64,000 nt of DNA from Sphingobium lignivorans (GTDB lineage Bacteria > Pseudomonadota > Alphaproteobacteria > Sphingomonadales > Sphingomonadaceae). The position numbers and the translations under genes were made by a program. The notes below the pieces were generated by a model. It ran no database searches and had not been told where the DNA came from. It worked only from the letters and a program-made list of their open reading frames with translations. This document shows positions 1 to 8,001 of this stretch, one piece after another; positions within the stretch are counted from its first letter, which is position 1, and each line of letters starts with the position of its first letter. The stretch covers positions 2,077,001-2,141,000 of the forward strand of contig NZ_JACHKA010000001.1 of assembly GCF_014203955.1 (NCBI RefSeq), written 5' to 3'.

Positions 1-849
1 CTCACACGCTCCCTGCGCAACCCACACGTCGGTGCCTTCGTTGCGATCGGCAGCGGCGGCGACCATGCGATGGAGTTCGCGCTCATCAGCGCCTATGACG
101 AAGAGGCCAACGCGTGGGTGCTTGAGCGCGGGATCCTCGACACGGTGCCGCGGTCGTGGGAAGTCGGAACCCCTGTATGGTTCATCCCGATCGATGCGAA
201 CATTGCCGACACGAAGGACTTCAAGGCCGTCGGCGAAACGGTGAGCTTCAAGCTGCTGACCAGGACATCGCTGGGCACTCTCCCGTTCGATGACGCCGAT
301 GAGGTTTACGGCATGATGTCGGCGCGGCCGCATGCGCCTCTGCGGCCGGCAAACGTAAAGATCAACGGCGTTGGTTTCGGCAAGGTCGACGCCACCGGCG
401 CCACCGAGCTGGTCGTGTCGTGGTCGAACCGCAATCGGCTATATGAAGACGGCCAGGTCGTGCGCTGGAATGAAGGCAACGTGACGCCTGAGTATCTCCA
501 GCAGACGATCATCACCGTTTTCCGCCAGAACGGCGATCTGATGTATTACCGCAAAGGGCTCTGGACCGAGACGCAGTTCACCATCCCGATCGCGTGGGTG
601 CAGAGCGAAACGAAGATATTCGTTCGCGTGTCGTCTCAGCGCAAAGGGCTGGCATCGATTCAGTCCTACGGTCTGTGGGTCGAGAACATCCCGCAGGTAG
701 CCGATCCTGCGCCGCCGCCGGCATCAGACGATGGACCTGCGCCGCCGCCTCCGCCGGATGATCCCGAAGACCCGACGCCTGACCCGATCGATGGCATCGA
801 GGATCCGCCGCTGCCAGATCTCGGCGGAGGACCGGGCGGCTGGAACTAG
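1..849 (+). CDS. phage tail host-specificity protein, C-terminal part (gene starts left of the window)
   Basis: The frame is open from base 1, so the start lies outside the window. The visible 282 residues resemble the C-terminal part of lambda J / gene-transfer-agent type tail tip proteins that contact the host surface: a beta-rich segment with VVSWSNRNR and an EGNVTPEYLQQTI stretch. The last 50 residues are a Pro/Asp-rich low-complexity tail ending in a Gly-rich tip. It directly precedes the lysis cassette, as expected at the end of a late operon. Family assignment is from recalled sequence resemblance, so moderate. Confidence 0.65.
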   Translation, partial: LTRSLRNPHVGAFVAIGSGGDHAMEFALISAYDEEANAWVLERGILDTVPRSWEVGTPVWFIPIDANIADTKDFKAVGETVSFKLLTRTSLGTLPFDDADEVYGMMSARPHAPLRPANVKINGVGFGKVDATGATELVVSWSNRNRLYEDGQVVRWNEGNVTPEYLQQTIITVFRQNGDLMYYRKGLWTETQFTIPIAWVQSETKIFVRVSSQRKGLASIQSYGLWVENIPQVADPAPPPASDDGPAPPPPPDDPEDPTPDPIDGIEDPPLPDLGGGPGGWN

Positions 850-860
850 CATGTTTGCAT

Positions 861-879
861 TATCACTATTATAGTGATA
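861..879. promoter_or_regulatory. palindromic operator-like site upstream of the lysis cassette
   Basis: TATCACTATTATAGTGATA is a perfect palindrome around TTA. It fills the only gap between the tail gene and the holin, and it is one of about 18 related elements spread over the prophage. It probably binds a phage regulator controlling lysis genes; the function is inferred from position and recurrence. Confidence 0.6.
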
Positions 880-909
880 TTTCCTCCGTGAAAGCGGAGA
901 ACTGCAACC

Positions 910-1179
910 ATGAGCTTTATCGATCGCATCCGGGATCGGATGGCCGATGGATGGGAGACAGCATACCGCTGGGCGTCCATCCGTATTTCAGCCGCAGGCC
1001 TGACCATCTTCAGCGTTCTGGCGGCGTTCCCGGGCCTCGTCTCGGAGATGTGGAATGCGCTGCCGCCTCCGCTGCGGGACCGTCTTCCGGACAACTTCGG
1101 CTACGTTGTGGCTGCCGTCATCTTCGCCGGCACGATCGCCGGTCGCCTTCACAAGCGGAAGGATCGCAACGATGGGTGA
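910..1179 (+). CDS. putative holin (small membrane protein)
   Basis: 89 residues. Two hydrophobic segments (about 27-45 and 66-80) are separated by a short Pro-rich turn, and the C-terminus is basic (HKRKDRND). The pattern fits the short holin-like proteins that precede endolysins in alphaproteobacterial phages. The start at 910 has GGAG 10 bases upstream. The stop overlaps the endolysin start by 8 bases (ATGGGTGA). The role as the pore that times lysis is inferred from topology and position. Confidence 0.65.
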   Translation: MSFIDRIRDRMADGWETAYRWASIRISAAGLTIFSVLAAFPGLVSEMWNALPPPLRDRLPDNFGYVVAAVIFAGTIAGRLHKRKDRNDG

Positions 1180-1672
1180 GCCGCTGAGCCCCAAAGGCGC
1201 AAAGGTCGTCAAGGCCACGACCACCTCCGGAGCCTTGATCGCATTGGCGATGGCGCTCGCGGTGCCGACCATCGAGAAGTGGGAGGGGACGAAGACGACT
1301 CCCTACCGCGACGTGGTCGGCATCTGGACGGTTTGCACCGGCGAGACGCGCGTCAAGATGCGCACATACACCAAGGCCGAATGCGAGACGATGCTCAAGA
1401 GCACCCTCGACAACGAATTCGCGCCCGCCGTGCGCAAGGCCGTCCCGAAGATCGTCGAACATCCGCACGCATACGCGGCGTCCATCAGTCTCTCCTACAA
1501 CATCGGCAACGCGGCCTTCGCTCGCTCGACGGTGGCGCGGCGTTTCAATGCCGGCGACTGGAAGGGGGGCTGCGACGCGTTCCTGATGTGGAACAAGGCC
1601 GGCGGCCGCGTCGTCCAGGGTCTGGTCAATCGCCGCCAAGCTGAGCGCAAGCTCTGCCTTACGGGTCTGTAA
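1172..1672 (+). CDS. phage endolysin, GH24 lysozyme, SAR type
   Basis: 166 residues that would cleave the glycan of peptidoglycan. Glu38 (WEG), Asp47 (PYRD) and Thr53 (IWT) reproduce the E-8-D-5-T spacing of the T4/P21 lysozyme triad. A weakly hydrophobic Ala/Leu-rich segment at residues 20-32 fits a signal-anchor-release helix, so export would use Sec and the holin would trigger activation. The start is chosen at 1172, where GGAAGGA lies 10 bases upstream and the ATG overlaps the holin stop. The longer open frame upstream is holin coding in another frame. Confidence 0.88.
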   Translation: MGEPLSPKGAKVVKATTTSGALIALAMALAVPTIEKWEGTKTTPYRDVVGIWTVCTGETRVKMRTYTKAECETMLKSTLDNEFAPAVRKAVPKIVEHPHAYAASISLSYNIGNAAFARSTVARRFNAGDWKGGCDAFLMWNKAGGRVVQGLVNRRQAERKLCLTGL

Positions 1673-2136
1673 TGAGCCCCATCCTCCTGCGCTTCCTGCC
1701 CCACGGACTGGTCGCTGTTGCCGTCATCGGCGCGTATCTATGGATCGACCATCGCGGCTATGAACGCGCGACACGGGATCGCGAATTCGAGCGCCAGGTC
1801 ACAGCGCTCATGCTGACGCGCGCCGCGCGCGACGTCGAACAGAACCTCGGCGCCTCCATGGCGAAGCGCGACGAAGAATATGCGGCGCAGCGTCGCTCCA
1901 TCGAAACCGTTCGAACCACCCATCAGTCCATTATCACGAAGGAGATCGGCCGAGATGCGCGCCTCTCTGATCCTGCTCTCGGCATTACTGACGAGCTGCG
2001 GGAAGCCCTCAACGCCGCCCGCCGGGAGACTGGCGCCTGTGCCCCCACCGCTGCCGGCGGAATTCGCTGCGCCCTGCCCGCCCCTGACGGAACTGGCCGG
2101 GAAGAGCATCGGCGAACTGACGCAGGCGGACTTTGA
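1672..2136 (+). CDS. Rz-like inner-membrane spanin
   Basis: 154 residues: an N-terminal transmembrane helix (about 9-26), then a long charged, helical periplasmic region, the layout of i-spanins that fuse inner and outer membranes in the last step of lysis. The start overlaps the endolysin stop (TAATG). An outer-membrane lipoprotein partner is encoded in the +1 frame inside its 3' half. The C-terminal 30 residues are compositionally poor because the DNA there is also constrained by that partner. Confidence 0.75.
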   Translation: MSPILLRFLPHGLVAVAVIGAYLWIDHRGYERATRDREFERQVTALMLTRAARDVEQNLGASMAKRDEEYAAQRRSIETVRTTHQSIITKEIGRDARLSDPALGITDELREALNAARRETGACAPTAAGGIRCALPAPDGTGREEHRRTDAGGL

Positions 2137-2239
2137 CGCCGTGCTGATCTACGCGATATGCCAGAGGCGACACGCCGCTGTGGTCAACGCCTATGTCGGT
2201 GCACGACAGGCGGCCGTTGACTGGAACGCCGGTCAGTGA
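1955..2239 (+). CDS. Rz1-like outer-membrane spanin lipoprotein, overlapping Rz
   Basis: 94 residues starting MRASLILLSALLTSC. The lipobox LTSC places the lipidated Cys at residue 15, followed by a Pro-rich stretch typical of Rz1. AAGGAG lies just upstream of the ATG at 1955. It overlaps the Rz-like frame by 182 bases and runs on about 100 bases beyond it. With the i-spanin it should form the spanin complex. The longer open frame to 1880 adds no plausible signal sequence. Confidence 0.8.
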   Translation: MRASLILLSALLTSCGKPSTPPAGRLAPVPPPLPAEFAAPCPPLTELAGKSIGELTQADFDAVLIYAICQRRHAAVVNAYVGARQAAVDWNAGQ

Positions 2240-2547
2240 GCGAGGACTCGGTGGCGTATCAGGCCCTCAATCTCGCCCACAGCGTCGACCAGGCCGTGAA
2301 GAGCCACGAGGCGATATGCGCAGAGCGCTACGCCGGCATTCACAGCGCCATCAAGGACATCAAGGCTGTCCTATGGAAGGCCGGCGCCGGTGCGTTCGGA
2401 ATCATCCTGAGCATGCTGGCCTACCTGGTCGTGCAGCAGATCGCCACCAACGACAAGCTGCACGATGAGCGGGAAAGCGCGATCCGAGCGCTGCAACAGC
2501 AGCTCAGCGACGAACGCATGGTGAGGGCAGCGGAGAACCGTCGTTGA
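2236..2547 (+). CDS. small phage membrane protein of unknown function
   Basis: 103 residues from a GTG that overlaps the Rz1 stop (GTGA). There is an N-terminal amphipathic helix, one hydrophobic segment (about 48-67) and a charged, coiled-coil-like C-terminus. Lying at the end of the lysis cassette, it could be a second holin or an antiholin, but no family is recognised. Its stop overlaps the TTG start of the next gene. Confidence 0.6.
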   Translation: MSEDSVAYQALNLAHSVDQAVKSHEAICAERYAGIHSAIKDIKAVLWKAGAGAFGIILSMLAYLVVQQIATNDKLHDERESAIRALQQQLSDERMVRAAENRR

Positions 2548-3776
2548 TAGATGAAGCCCTTCGCGAGTTCGCGACTCCGCGGCAGATCGAGTTCATCGAC
2601 GCCATCAACAAGCACGGCAGCGCTGGCGCGGCCGAGCGCGCTCTTGAACTGAGCGACGGACTGATCAGAAAATCAATGCGGCGTCTCAAGGCGAACGCTG
2701 CGCGCAAAGGCTATGCGCCTGGTCACTGGGAAGGCGGCACAGCGCCCGGCTACCTGATGGGCAAGGTGACGGTCCATCGCACGCCAAAAGGCGTCGTTCA
2801 GCAGTGGGAGCGCCAGCATCCCGATCTCGAACTATTCGAGCAGTTCAAGGAAGGCGTCAAGACCTTCATCGGCGACACCGTCGGCCCGATTGTCCCTGCG
2901 CCGCCGGTTGCCGGCCGGGATAATGATGTCATCCCGTGGATCAACATCGGAGACGGCCACCTCGGCATGCTCGCCCACGAGGCAGAGACCGGCGCCAATT
3001 TCGATCTGAAGATCGCCGAGCGCGAACTCTGCGCCGCGATTTCGATCGCCGTTGACGATATGGTCCACCATGACCGCGCTGTCCTCCAGGACATGGGAGA
3101 CATGACGCACTACGAGAATTTCTCCGGGACGACGGAGGCCAGCGGCCACGCGCTGGACTATGATACCCGGTTTCCGAAGATGATCCGCGTCTACAGCCGC
3201 GTGATGCGCTTCATCATCGACAAGCTGCTCGAGAAGGTCAACACGCTCGACGTCATCATCAACCAGGGCAACCACAGTCGCACGAACGACATCTGGATGG
3301 CCGAGCTTGTCCGCGTCGCCTACGGTGCGAGCGGGCGCGTCAACGTGCTCGACAACGACAACAAATTCATTGCCTATCGCATGGGCAACACGTTCGTGAT
3401 GTGCCATCACTCCGATAAGTGTCGCCCTGCGCAGCTCGCTCATGTCATGGCGACCGACTTCGCGCGCGACTGGGGCGAGTGCCAGTATCGCTACATCGAT
3501 ATTGGCCACATCCACCATAACATGGTGCTCAAGGAGCACCCGGGCGTCGTGATCGAGTCCTTCAACCAGTTGGCGAACAAGGATCTCTGGGCTCACGACG
3601 GCGGGTATCGATCCAGGCAGTGCCTGACGATCATCAAGCGCAGCCGCACCTACGGCGATATCGGCCGGCGCATCATTCCTATCGGTGAAGTGCGGGACAG
3701 GATCGCAGCAGCCCATGCTGCCGTTGGTTCCGCCGCCCCCTATGTCCCAAAGGAGCGGCGGGCGTTCACCGTTTAA
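2544..3776 (+). CDS. phage HTH plus calcineurin-like metallophosphoesterase
   Basis: 410 residues. Residues 1-60 look like a helix-turn-helix (GSAGAAERALELSDGLIRKSM). A metallophosphoesterase follows with its metal ligands in order: GDGHLG, GDMTHYEN, NQGNHSR, CHHS and GHIHH. Such proteins recur at the end of structural modules in alphaproteobacterial phages; the substrate is unknown. The TTG start (2544) gives a 4-base overlap with the preceding gene, and no later ATG is better placed. Confidence 0.75.
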   Translation: MIDEALREFATPRQIEFIDAINKHGSAGAAERALELSDGLIRKSMRRLKANAARKGYAPGHWEGGTAPGYLMGKVTVHRTPKGVVQQWERQHPDLELFEQFKEGVKTFIGDTVGPIVPAPPVAGRDNDVIPWINIGDGHLGMLAHEAETGANFDLKIAERELCAAISIAVDDMVHHDRAVLQDMGDMTHYENFSGTTEASGHALDYDTRFPKMIRVYSRVMRFIIDKLLEKVNTLDVIINQGNHSRTNDIWMAELVRVAYGASGRVNVLDNDNKFIAYRMGNTFVMCHHSDKCRPAQLAHVMATDFARDWGECQYRYIDIGHIHHNMVLKEHPGVVIESFNQLANKDLWAHDGGYRSRQCLTIIKRSRTYGDIGRRIIPIGEVRDRIAAAHAAVGSAAPYVPKERRAFTV

Positions 3777-4036
3777 GGCAGAACGTGTTCACCGAGTCTG
3801 TGGAAGAATGCGCGTTCCATCGGTCCGATCTGCCCGACCCTGGCTATCGCGTCAGCCACGAACGGAAGCATGATCGGGTGTCCGCTCACCCGCATGGCGA
3901 TGACAAGTGCGTCAGCGCGGGATTTTCCCTCGAAAATGAGATCCTGCCCACTCTTGTCCGAAGGGGGCCAATAATTTATCAACCCCTCCCGGGAACGTTC
4001 TGCGAAGTAGGGTGTTTCCAGCTTAACTTGATCCAT
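3773..4036 (-). CDS. small hypothetical protein
   Basis: 87 residues, convergent with the metallophosphoesterase and sharing its stop region. ATG at 4036 has AGGA 7 bases upstream. The composition is that of a normal globular protein (mixed alpha, with FEGKSRADALVIAMRV), but no family is recognised. It may be a lysogeny-expressed gene, as it sits alone against the late direction next to a regulator. Confidence 0.5.
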   Translation of the reverse strand: MDQVKLETPYFAERSREGLINYWPPSDKSGQDLIFEGKSRADALVIAMRVSGHPIMLPFVADAIARVGQIGPMERAFFHRLGEHVLP

Positions 4037-4074
4037 GATGCAGTCCTAAGTGCATTGGTTGGAGATGGTTTACG

Positions 4075-4109
4075 AAGACGTCACCCGCGGCAACGGGTGA
4101 CGTCTTTTT
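4075..4109 (+). terminator. strong rho-independent terminator
   Basis: A perfect 13-bp stem, AAGACGTCACCCG with CGGGTGACGTCTT, surrounds the loop CGGCAA and is followed by T residues. It ends transcription leaving the late block on the plus strand. Confidence 0.85.
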
Positions 4110-4148
4110 GCTGTCACATTAACCGGCCATGATGTTGACCCCTCTCTT

Positions 4149-4175
4149 AAGACGCCGACTCGCGGCGTCTTTATT
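4149..4175 (+). terminator. second rho-independent terminator
   Basis: The stem AAGACGCCG / CGGCGTCTT has a 5-base loop and then TATTT. It shares the AAGACG...CGTCTT arms of the terminator 70 bases upstream, so the two look like a duplicated, insulating pair ahead of the HTH regulator. Confidence 0.75.
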
Positions 4176-4244
4176 TGTGCCCCATAGTTGCACATGTCTT
4201 CCTAAAAAAGTAGAAATATCTGCGTCGCAACGGGGGAATCCAGA

Positions 4245-4694
4245 ATGTATGCGTGGCTGATGCAGGGGGCGCAAACCGTCATAGCCGAGTGGATGAAGGC
4301 CTATCTGGCCAGATCCGGGAAAACTGCGAGCGAATGGTCCGCGTCCGCCGGCCTGCACAAGACGACCGTAAGCCGCGCGATGAAGGACGACTTCAACTCG
4401 GTCACGTCGATACCCACCCTGCACCGCCTCGCCTCCGCCGCAGGAATTCCTTCCGTGCTCGATTTTCTCAGAGCGCAGGCGGTGGAGCAGGAACTCCCCG
4501 ATCTTACGATAGAATTGCTCAGAGAGACGCTGGCGATGCTCGGATGCACGCTTACCGATGCCGATTTCAACTGGCTTAGCACCGTGATGCTCTCGGCCAG
4601 GGCTATGATCGACAAGCTCGAGCCCGACATGCGTTCCAACCCGACCTTCAGAAAGGCCGTGCTGAAAGCCGTGGTCGAGAAGGCGAATCGATGA
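4245..4694 (+). CDS. HTH transcriptional regulator
   Basis: 149 residues. The N-terminal half carries an XRE-like helix-turn-helix (GKTASEWSASAGLHKTTVSR followed by a LHRLAS helix). The C-terminal half is helical and has no LexA-type peptidase motif. It is isolated between two terminators upstream and a hairpin downstream, so it is its own transcription unit, fitting a lysogeny or host-derived regulator. A later Met (MQGAQ) is an alternative start. Confidence 0.7.
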   Translation: MYAWLMQGAQTVIAEWMKAYLARSGKTASEWSASAGLHKTTVSRAMKDDFNSVTSIPTLHRLASAAGIPSVLDFLRAQAVEQELPDLTIELLRETLAMLGCTLTDADFNWLSTVMLSARAMIDKLEPDMRSNPTFRKAVLKAVVEKANR

Positions 4695-4708
4695 CATGGC
4701 CTGAGTTT

Positions 4709-4742
4709 GTTCTATTTTTGTTCCTGTAGGAAATAGGCTTTT
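4709..4742. terminator. probable terminator between convergent genes
   Basis: CTATTT...AAATAG arms with an inner GTTCC-TGTA-GGAA hairpin, followed on the plus strand by CTTTTT. It separates the regulator from the convergent methyltransferase. Confidence 0.5.
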
Positions 4743-4746
4743 TCAG

Positions 4747-5949
4747 CTAGACCAGAATATCGTCGAACTCCGACGACGCCCCCTCTCCCCCGATGATCTC
4801 GTCAAATTCGTAATCGAACGAGGTGAAAATATCCCTGCAGGATATGCCGAATCTTTTTCGAATGTCAGTAACATATGTTAGATCAGCCTCCATCAGAATG
4901 CAGTCGAAGCCTTCCTCCTGCGCAGCGGCGCCGGTGGTTCCACTGCCAGCGAATGGGTCCAGGATCGTACCGCCCGGTGGCGTTACGAGGCGGCACAACC
5001 ACTGCATGAGACGCTTCGGCTTCACTGTCGGATGCTTTGATCCGGCGCGATCGGCTTTGCCTGCCTTGGCGTGGTAGAAGATCGGATTTGATTCGATCGA
5101 TTCGACCAGTCCGAGTTCGATCATCATGTCGATGTCGTCCTCGCTCAGCGGGAAGCCGTTGAAGAACCTGGCCGCGCTGCCGCTGTCGCCTCGCGGTTCC
5201 ATCTCTGCGCCCGGCGCGCCGCGACGCATCTCGCCGTAGGTGTTCTGGTTCTCGCGGGACTCGCTGCTGCTGCTGCGTGCGAGTTGTCCCTTGGAGTCCG
5301 GAAACATCGCGACGACATCGGCCGAGCCGTCGTGAAGCAAGTTGGCTGGAATGCGTCCGACGCCACCGACCGTTTCGACTCGACAACCGTCGATATTTAT
5401 TCCGCCAACTCCATGCTTGCACCAATTCGACGTCCCGTTTTTCTCGCTGAACGCCCTCTGCGCAAAATAGATAGGCTCAAGCGCAGGCTTTGTGGCCTGC
5501 GCTCCGTACTGCCATCCATCGGCTGCCCCGAGTTGGAATTTGTGCCCCTTTGGCATTCCTGTTCCATAAACCCACCCAAAGAACGGATGCATGACGAAAC
5601 CCGCCATCTCCATGGCGCAGGCCTGCCAGTGGCCGGTGCGCGGAGACGAGAAGGCCAGCACGTAGCCACCTGGCAGCAGGATATCGTAGATCAGCTTCCA
5701 GAACTCGGGGTCGCGCTCGATGCCGGACGCGTCCCACTGCTGGTTCATGAAGCCGCCGGACGCGCGCTTGAAAACGCCGGTCGGCCCGTTCGACTTGGCG
5801 GCAGCGCTGCCCTCCTTCCCGAACCGCTTGACGGTCGAGACCAGACCATATGGCGGATCCGTGACGACAGAATGCACGCGCACACCCTGGTCGATCAGGC
5901 GACGCAAAGACTCGCGGTTGTCGCCTTCGTAAAGGGTGATGCTGCTCAT
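4747..5949 (-). CDS. beta-class DNA (N4/N6) methyltransferase
   Basis: 400 residues. DPPYG (31-35) precedes DPFAGSGTT (331-339), the motif order of beta-class amino-methyltransferases that transfer a methyl group from S-adenosylmethionine to adenine-N6 or cytosine-N4. The middle of the protein is the variable target-recognition part. No restriction endonuclease gene is next to it, so an orphan role such as protection from host restriction is likely. The start overlaps the upstream stop (ATGA), and the C-terminus is acidic (SEFDDILV). Confidence 0.88.
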   Translation of the reverse strand: MSSITLYEGDNRESLRRLIDQGVRVHSVVTDPPYGLVSTVKRFGKEGSAAAKSNGPTGVFKRASGGFMNQQWDASGIERDPEFWKLIYDILLPGGYVLAFSSPRTGHWQACAMEMAGFVMHPFFGWVYGTGMPKGHKFQLGAADGWQYGAQATKPALEPIYFAQRAFSEKNGTSNWCKHGVGGINIDGCRVETVGGVGRIPANLLHDGSADVVAMFPDSKGQLARSSSSESRENQNTYGEMRRGAPGAEMEPRGDSGSAARFFNGFPLSEDDIDMMIELGLVESIESNPIFYHAKAGKADRAGSKHPTVKPKRLMQWLCRLVTPPGGTILDPFAGSGTTGAAAQEEGFDCILMEADLTYVTDIRKRFGISCRDIFTSFDYEFDEIIGGEGASSEFDDILV

Positions 5950-6248
5950 CCGATCAGATCCTCGAATTCGGCGGAGGCGATCGCCTCTTCAATGTCGGTC
6001 TGCGCCGCGGCTCTGGGCGCAGAGGCGTAGCGGCGCTCCATGTCACGGGTCTTCCGCGCATCTTCCAGGAGCGCCTTGCGCAGCGCCTCGACCGGATCAG
6101 CGAACACCTTGCTGTCGGTCTGCCGCATCGCCTCAGTCGTATCCGCCGGGTAGTGGCAGACACTTGCCTGCCACCCGCCATTGTCACGAAAGAGCTGGAT
6201 GTGCCCGTAAACCAGGGTGCATTCACGCAGCAGGGTTTCGAGGCTCAT
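5946..6248 (-). CDS. hypothetical phage protein ending in FEDLIG
   Basis: 100 residues from MSLETLL; the start at 6248 is preferred over upstream options, which lie within the neighbour's coding region. It is an alpha/beta protein with no recognised family. The last residues AEFEDLIG recur in two other unrelated phage proteins. The corresponding DNA supplies GAGG upstream of the methyltransferase ATG, so the two genes are translationally coupled. Confidence 0.6.
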   Translation of the reverse strand: MSLETLLRECTLVYGHIQLFRDNGGWQASVCHYPADTTEAMRQTDSKVFADPVEALRKALLEDARKTRDMERRYASAPRAAAQTDIEEAIASAEFEDLIG

Positions 6249-6480
6249 CGGCCGCCCTCCCCAAAACACGATGCGACCAGTAGAGACCTTCCGGCCCGCA
6301 TCGGTCCTTGTTGAAGAAGCGGCCGGGTGATTTGCGCTGCTCGCGCGCATATCGCAGATCGACGGTATCCCCCTCGACGAGATCAAATCGCTTGATTCGT
6401 GCGCATAGCGGCGAGCCTGGGTGAGGCTGCGGGCGATAGTGAACGCATGTCACGCATGCCGGAGGACGAAGCTGGCTCAT
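6223..6480 (-). CDS. small Cys-containing hypothetical protein
   Basis: 85 residues. Cys9-x2-Cys12, Cys26 and Cys61 could bind a metal ion (CVTCVHYRP near the start). ATGA overlap with the upstream GapR-like gene and a 26-base overlap with the next gene support expression in one polycistron. Function unknown. Confidence 0.6.
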   Translation of the reverse strand: MSQLRPPACVTCVHYRPQPHPGSPLCARIKRFDLVEGDTVDLRYAREQRKSPGRFFNKDRCGPEGLYWSHRVLGRAADEPRNPAA

Positions 6481-6737
6481 TCGATCATGCCCAGCGCGAT
6501 CATGTAGGTTTCGAGGATAGCCTCCGCATTCTGGCGATCGTCCGCCGGTATCTTCCGCAGCCGGATGATCTGCCGCATGATCTTGACGTCGTAGCCGGTG
6601 GCCTTGGCTTCGAGATAGACGTCCTTGATGTCGTCGGCGATGCCCTTCTTCTCTTCTTCCAGGCGCTCGACGCGCTCGATGAGAAGGCGCAACTGATCCG
6701 CAGCGACGGCGTCGCTATTGTGTCCGATGGTGCTCAT
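6477..6737 (-). CDS. gapR: GapR-like nucleoid protein (DUF2312)
   Basis: 86 residues matching the conserved core of Gap[21 protein letters not shown], then [15 protein letters not shown] and [27 protein letters not shown]. In Caulobacter this family binds AT-rich, overtwisted DNA ahead of replication and transcription as a dimer/tetramer. A phage copy may mark phage DNA, help replication or interfere with host GapR; that choice is inference. GGAGG lies 8 bases upstream of the ATG, and the start overlaps the upstream stop. Confidence 0.88.
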   Translation of the reverse strand: MSTIGHNSDAVAADQLRLLIERVERLEEEKKGIADDIKDVYLEAKATGYDVKIMRQIIRLRKIPADDRQNAEAILETYMIALGMIE

Positions 6738-6901
6738 CTTTGTTTCCTCCGTTCATATGCTTGCAGTGCAGCGAGCAGGCGCGCTGAACCGGTGGTCGCT
6801 TGCCTTTCGAAAATTTTCTGATCGCGCGTTCCGATTGGATCGCCGGCAACGCCAGACTCGATCGTCTTCCGGTTGTGCCCCGGCTTGCGACGACTATGCA
6901 T
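6734..6901 (-). CDS. small basic hypothetical protein
   Basis: 55 residues, [10 protein letters not shown] to YERRKQR. The ATG at 6901 overlaps the end of the upstream gene (ATGCATAG) and the stop overlaps the gapR ATG. Its last codons contain the GGAGG that serves gapR. The overlap at both ends makes a real coupled gene likely, but no function can be assigned. Confidence 0.5.
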   Translation of the reverse strand: MHSRRKPGHNRKTIESGVAGDPIGTRDQKIFERQATTGSARLLAALQAYERRKQR

Positions 6902-7214
6902 GCGCCTGATCCATGCCGGCGCGGATGTCCGTCGCGCGCGCCCGGTAGAGGATTGCCACCATGCGATGGAACGACTCCGGATTCTCCGCGTCTTCGGATG
7001 CGACCGCATCGCGGTGGGCGGCGCGCTCATCGAACCAGCGCGCGATGGCGTCGCCGTCGAGCGGCTCCATGCCTTCGATGTCCTTCGCCCTGTTCTGGTA
7101 GAGCACAGCGACGCCGCGATAATAAGACGCACCGCGCGGATCGCTCTCGGCAAGACGCAGCGACGCCGCGCTCATATCGCGCAGCCAGCGCGCAACGGAG
7201 TTGTTTCGTGTCAT
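6894..7214 (-). CDS. hypothetical protein with an internal repeat
   Basis: 106 residues from MTRNNSVARW; the start at 7214 follows the AGGGATAA of a composite operator/SD element at 7217-7236. Two similar helices, YYRGVAVLYQNRAKDIEGM and FHRMVAILYRARATDIRAGM, indicate an internal duplication of about 55 residues. Helical and charged; no family recognised. Confidence 0.6.
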   Translation of the reverse strand: MTRNNSVARWLRDMSAASLRLAESDPRGASYYRGVAVLYQNRAKDIEGMEPLDGDAIARWFDERAAHRDAVASEDAENPESFHRMVAILYRARATDIRAGMDQAHA

Positions 7215-7216
7215 TT

Positions 7217-7236
7217 TATCCCTAAAATGTTGACAC
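7217..7236 (-). promoter_or_regulatory. composite operator / Shine-Dalgarno element
   Basis: On the minus strand GTGTCAACATTTTAGGGATA ends 2 bases before the ATG at 7214. The left half matches the phage-wide operator half-site and the right half provides the purine-rich ribosome site. Confidence 0.6.
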
Positions 7237-8001
7237 CCAGGTGTCGACAGCGACCAACAGGTCCGACAATCTGGATGTGTTGTAGAATTCGTCCATCCGG
7301 ACGGCGTCGAGTTGCCCCTCCGAGGCATGGCCACTCGTGACCTGAGCGCCAGGGCGCACGATGCGCCACGGCTCTCCGCCGTGGTAGATCACCGCCGCCA
7401 GTTCGTTGGGGAAGCGCATATCGTCGATGACGACATGGTGACCTTCGTCGCGGAGCCTCTGCGCCGCTGCCATAGTGATGTCGCTCCACAGCGACTGGCG
7501 GATCATCTCCCGTCCGAACTCGGTGCCGATCCGCTGCTGAAGCTGGCGGCATGTTATCGGCGCCGGGCCGAAAACGTGTCGGTGCAGAAAAACGCGGAAC
7601 AACCTGGATATCTCGATCGTCGCAAACAGCACTCCGGGGACGATATCGCTGCGCCCGGCGCCGTACATGCGTTCGACCACTTCGGCCGCGGTCATGCCGA
7701 GCGCATCGAGCAGGCCTTCGATCGCCATGTTGACTGCGCGATCAATATCCAACGGCCGGCCGCCGAGCCGATGCAAATCCGGGATCGGCTCTTCCTTGCG
7801 GTCGCCGTAGACCCGATCCCGGATTTCTTCGAGGGGTAAGATATCGAGCGATTCGAGCAGCCCCTCGGTCATCTGCTTGAGCGGCGTCGCAAAGGCGATG
7901 CGCTTGAAGCCGTGCCGCTCGACCAGTCGATTGGCGAATGTCGTCTTCCCGCTGCCCATGGCGGTGGCGCAGAGCGCAACGAGGCGTGGTCCCCTAGTCA
8001 T
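7222..8001 (-). CDS. phage deoxynucleoside monophosphate kinase
   Basis: 259 residues. A P-loop (GSGKTT, 16-21) and TCRQLQQRIGTEFGREMI around residue 150 match phage dNMP kinases of the T4 gene 1 type, which phosphorylate dNMPs to feed DNA synthesis. DDMRFPNE fits the conserved acceptor-side motif. The start overlaps the upstream stop at an ATGA junction preceded by GAGGATCTGATCGG. The 3' end runs into the composite operator of the next gene. Confidence 0.85.
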   Translation of the reverse strand: MTRGPRLVALCATAMGSGKTTFANRLVERHGFKRIAFATPLKQMTEGLLESLDILPLEEIRDRVYGDRKEEPIPDLHRLGGRPLDIDRAVNMAIEGLLDALGMTAAEVVERMYGAGRSDIVPGVLFATIEISRLFRVFLHRHVFGPAPITCRQLQQRIGTEFGREMIRQSLWSDITMAAAQRLRDEGHHVVIDDMRFPNELAAVIYHGGEPWRIVRPGAQVTSGHASEGQLDAVRMDEFYNTSRLSDLLVAVDTWVSTF

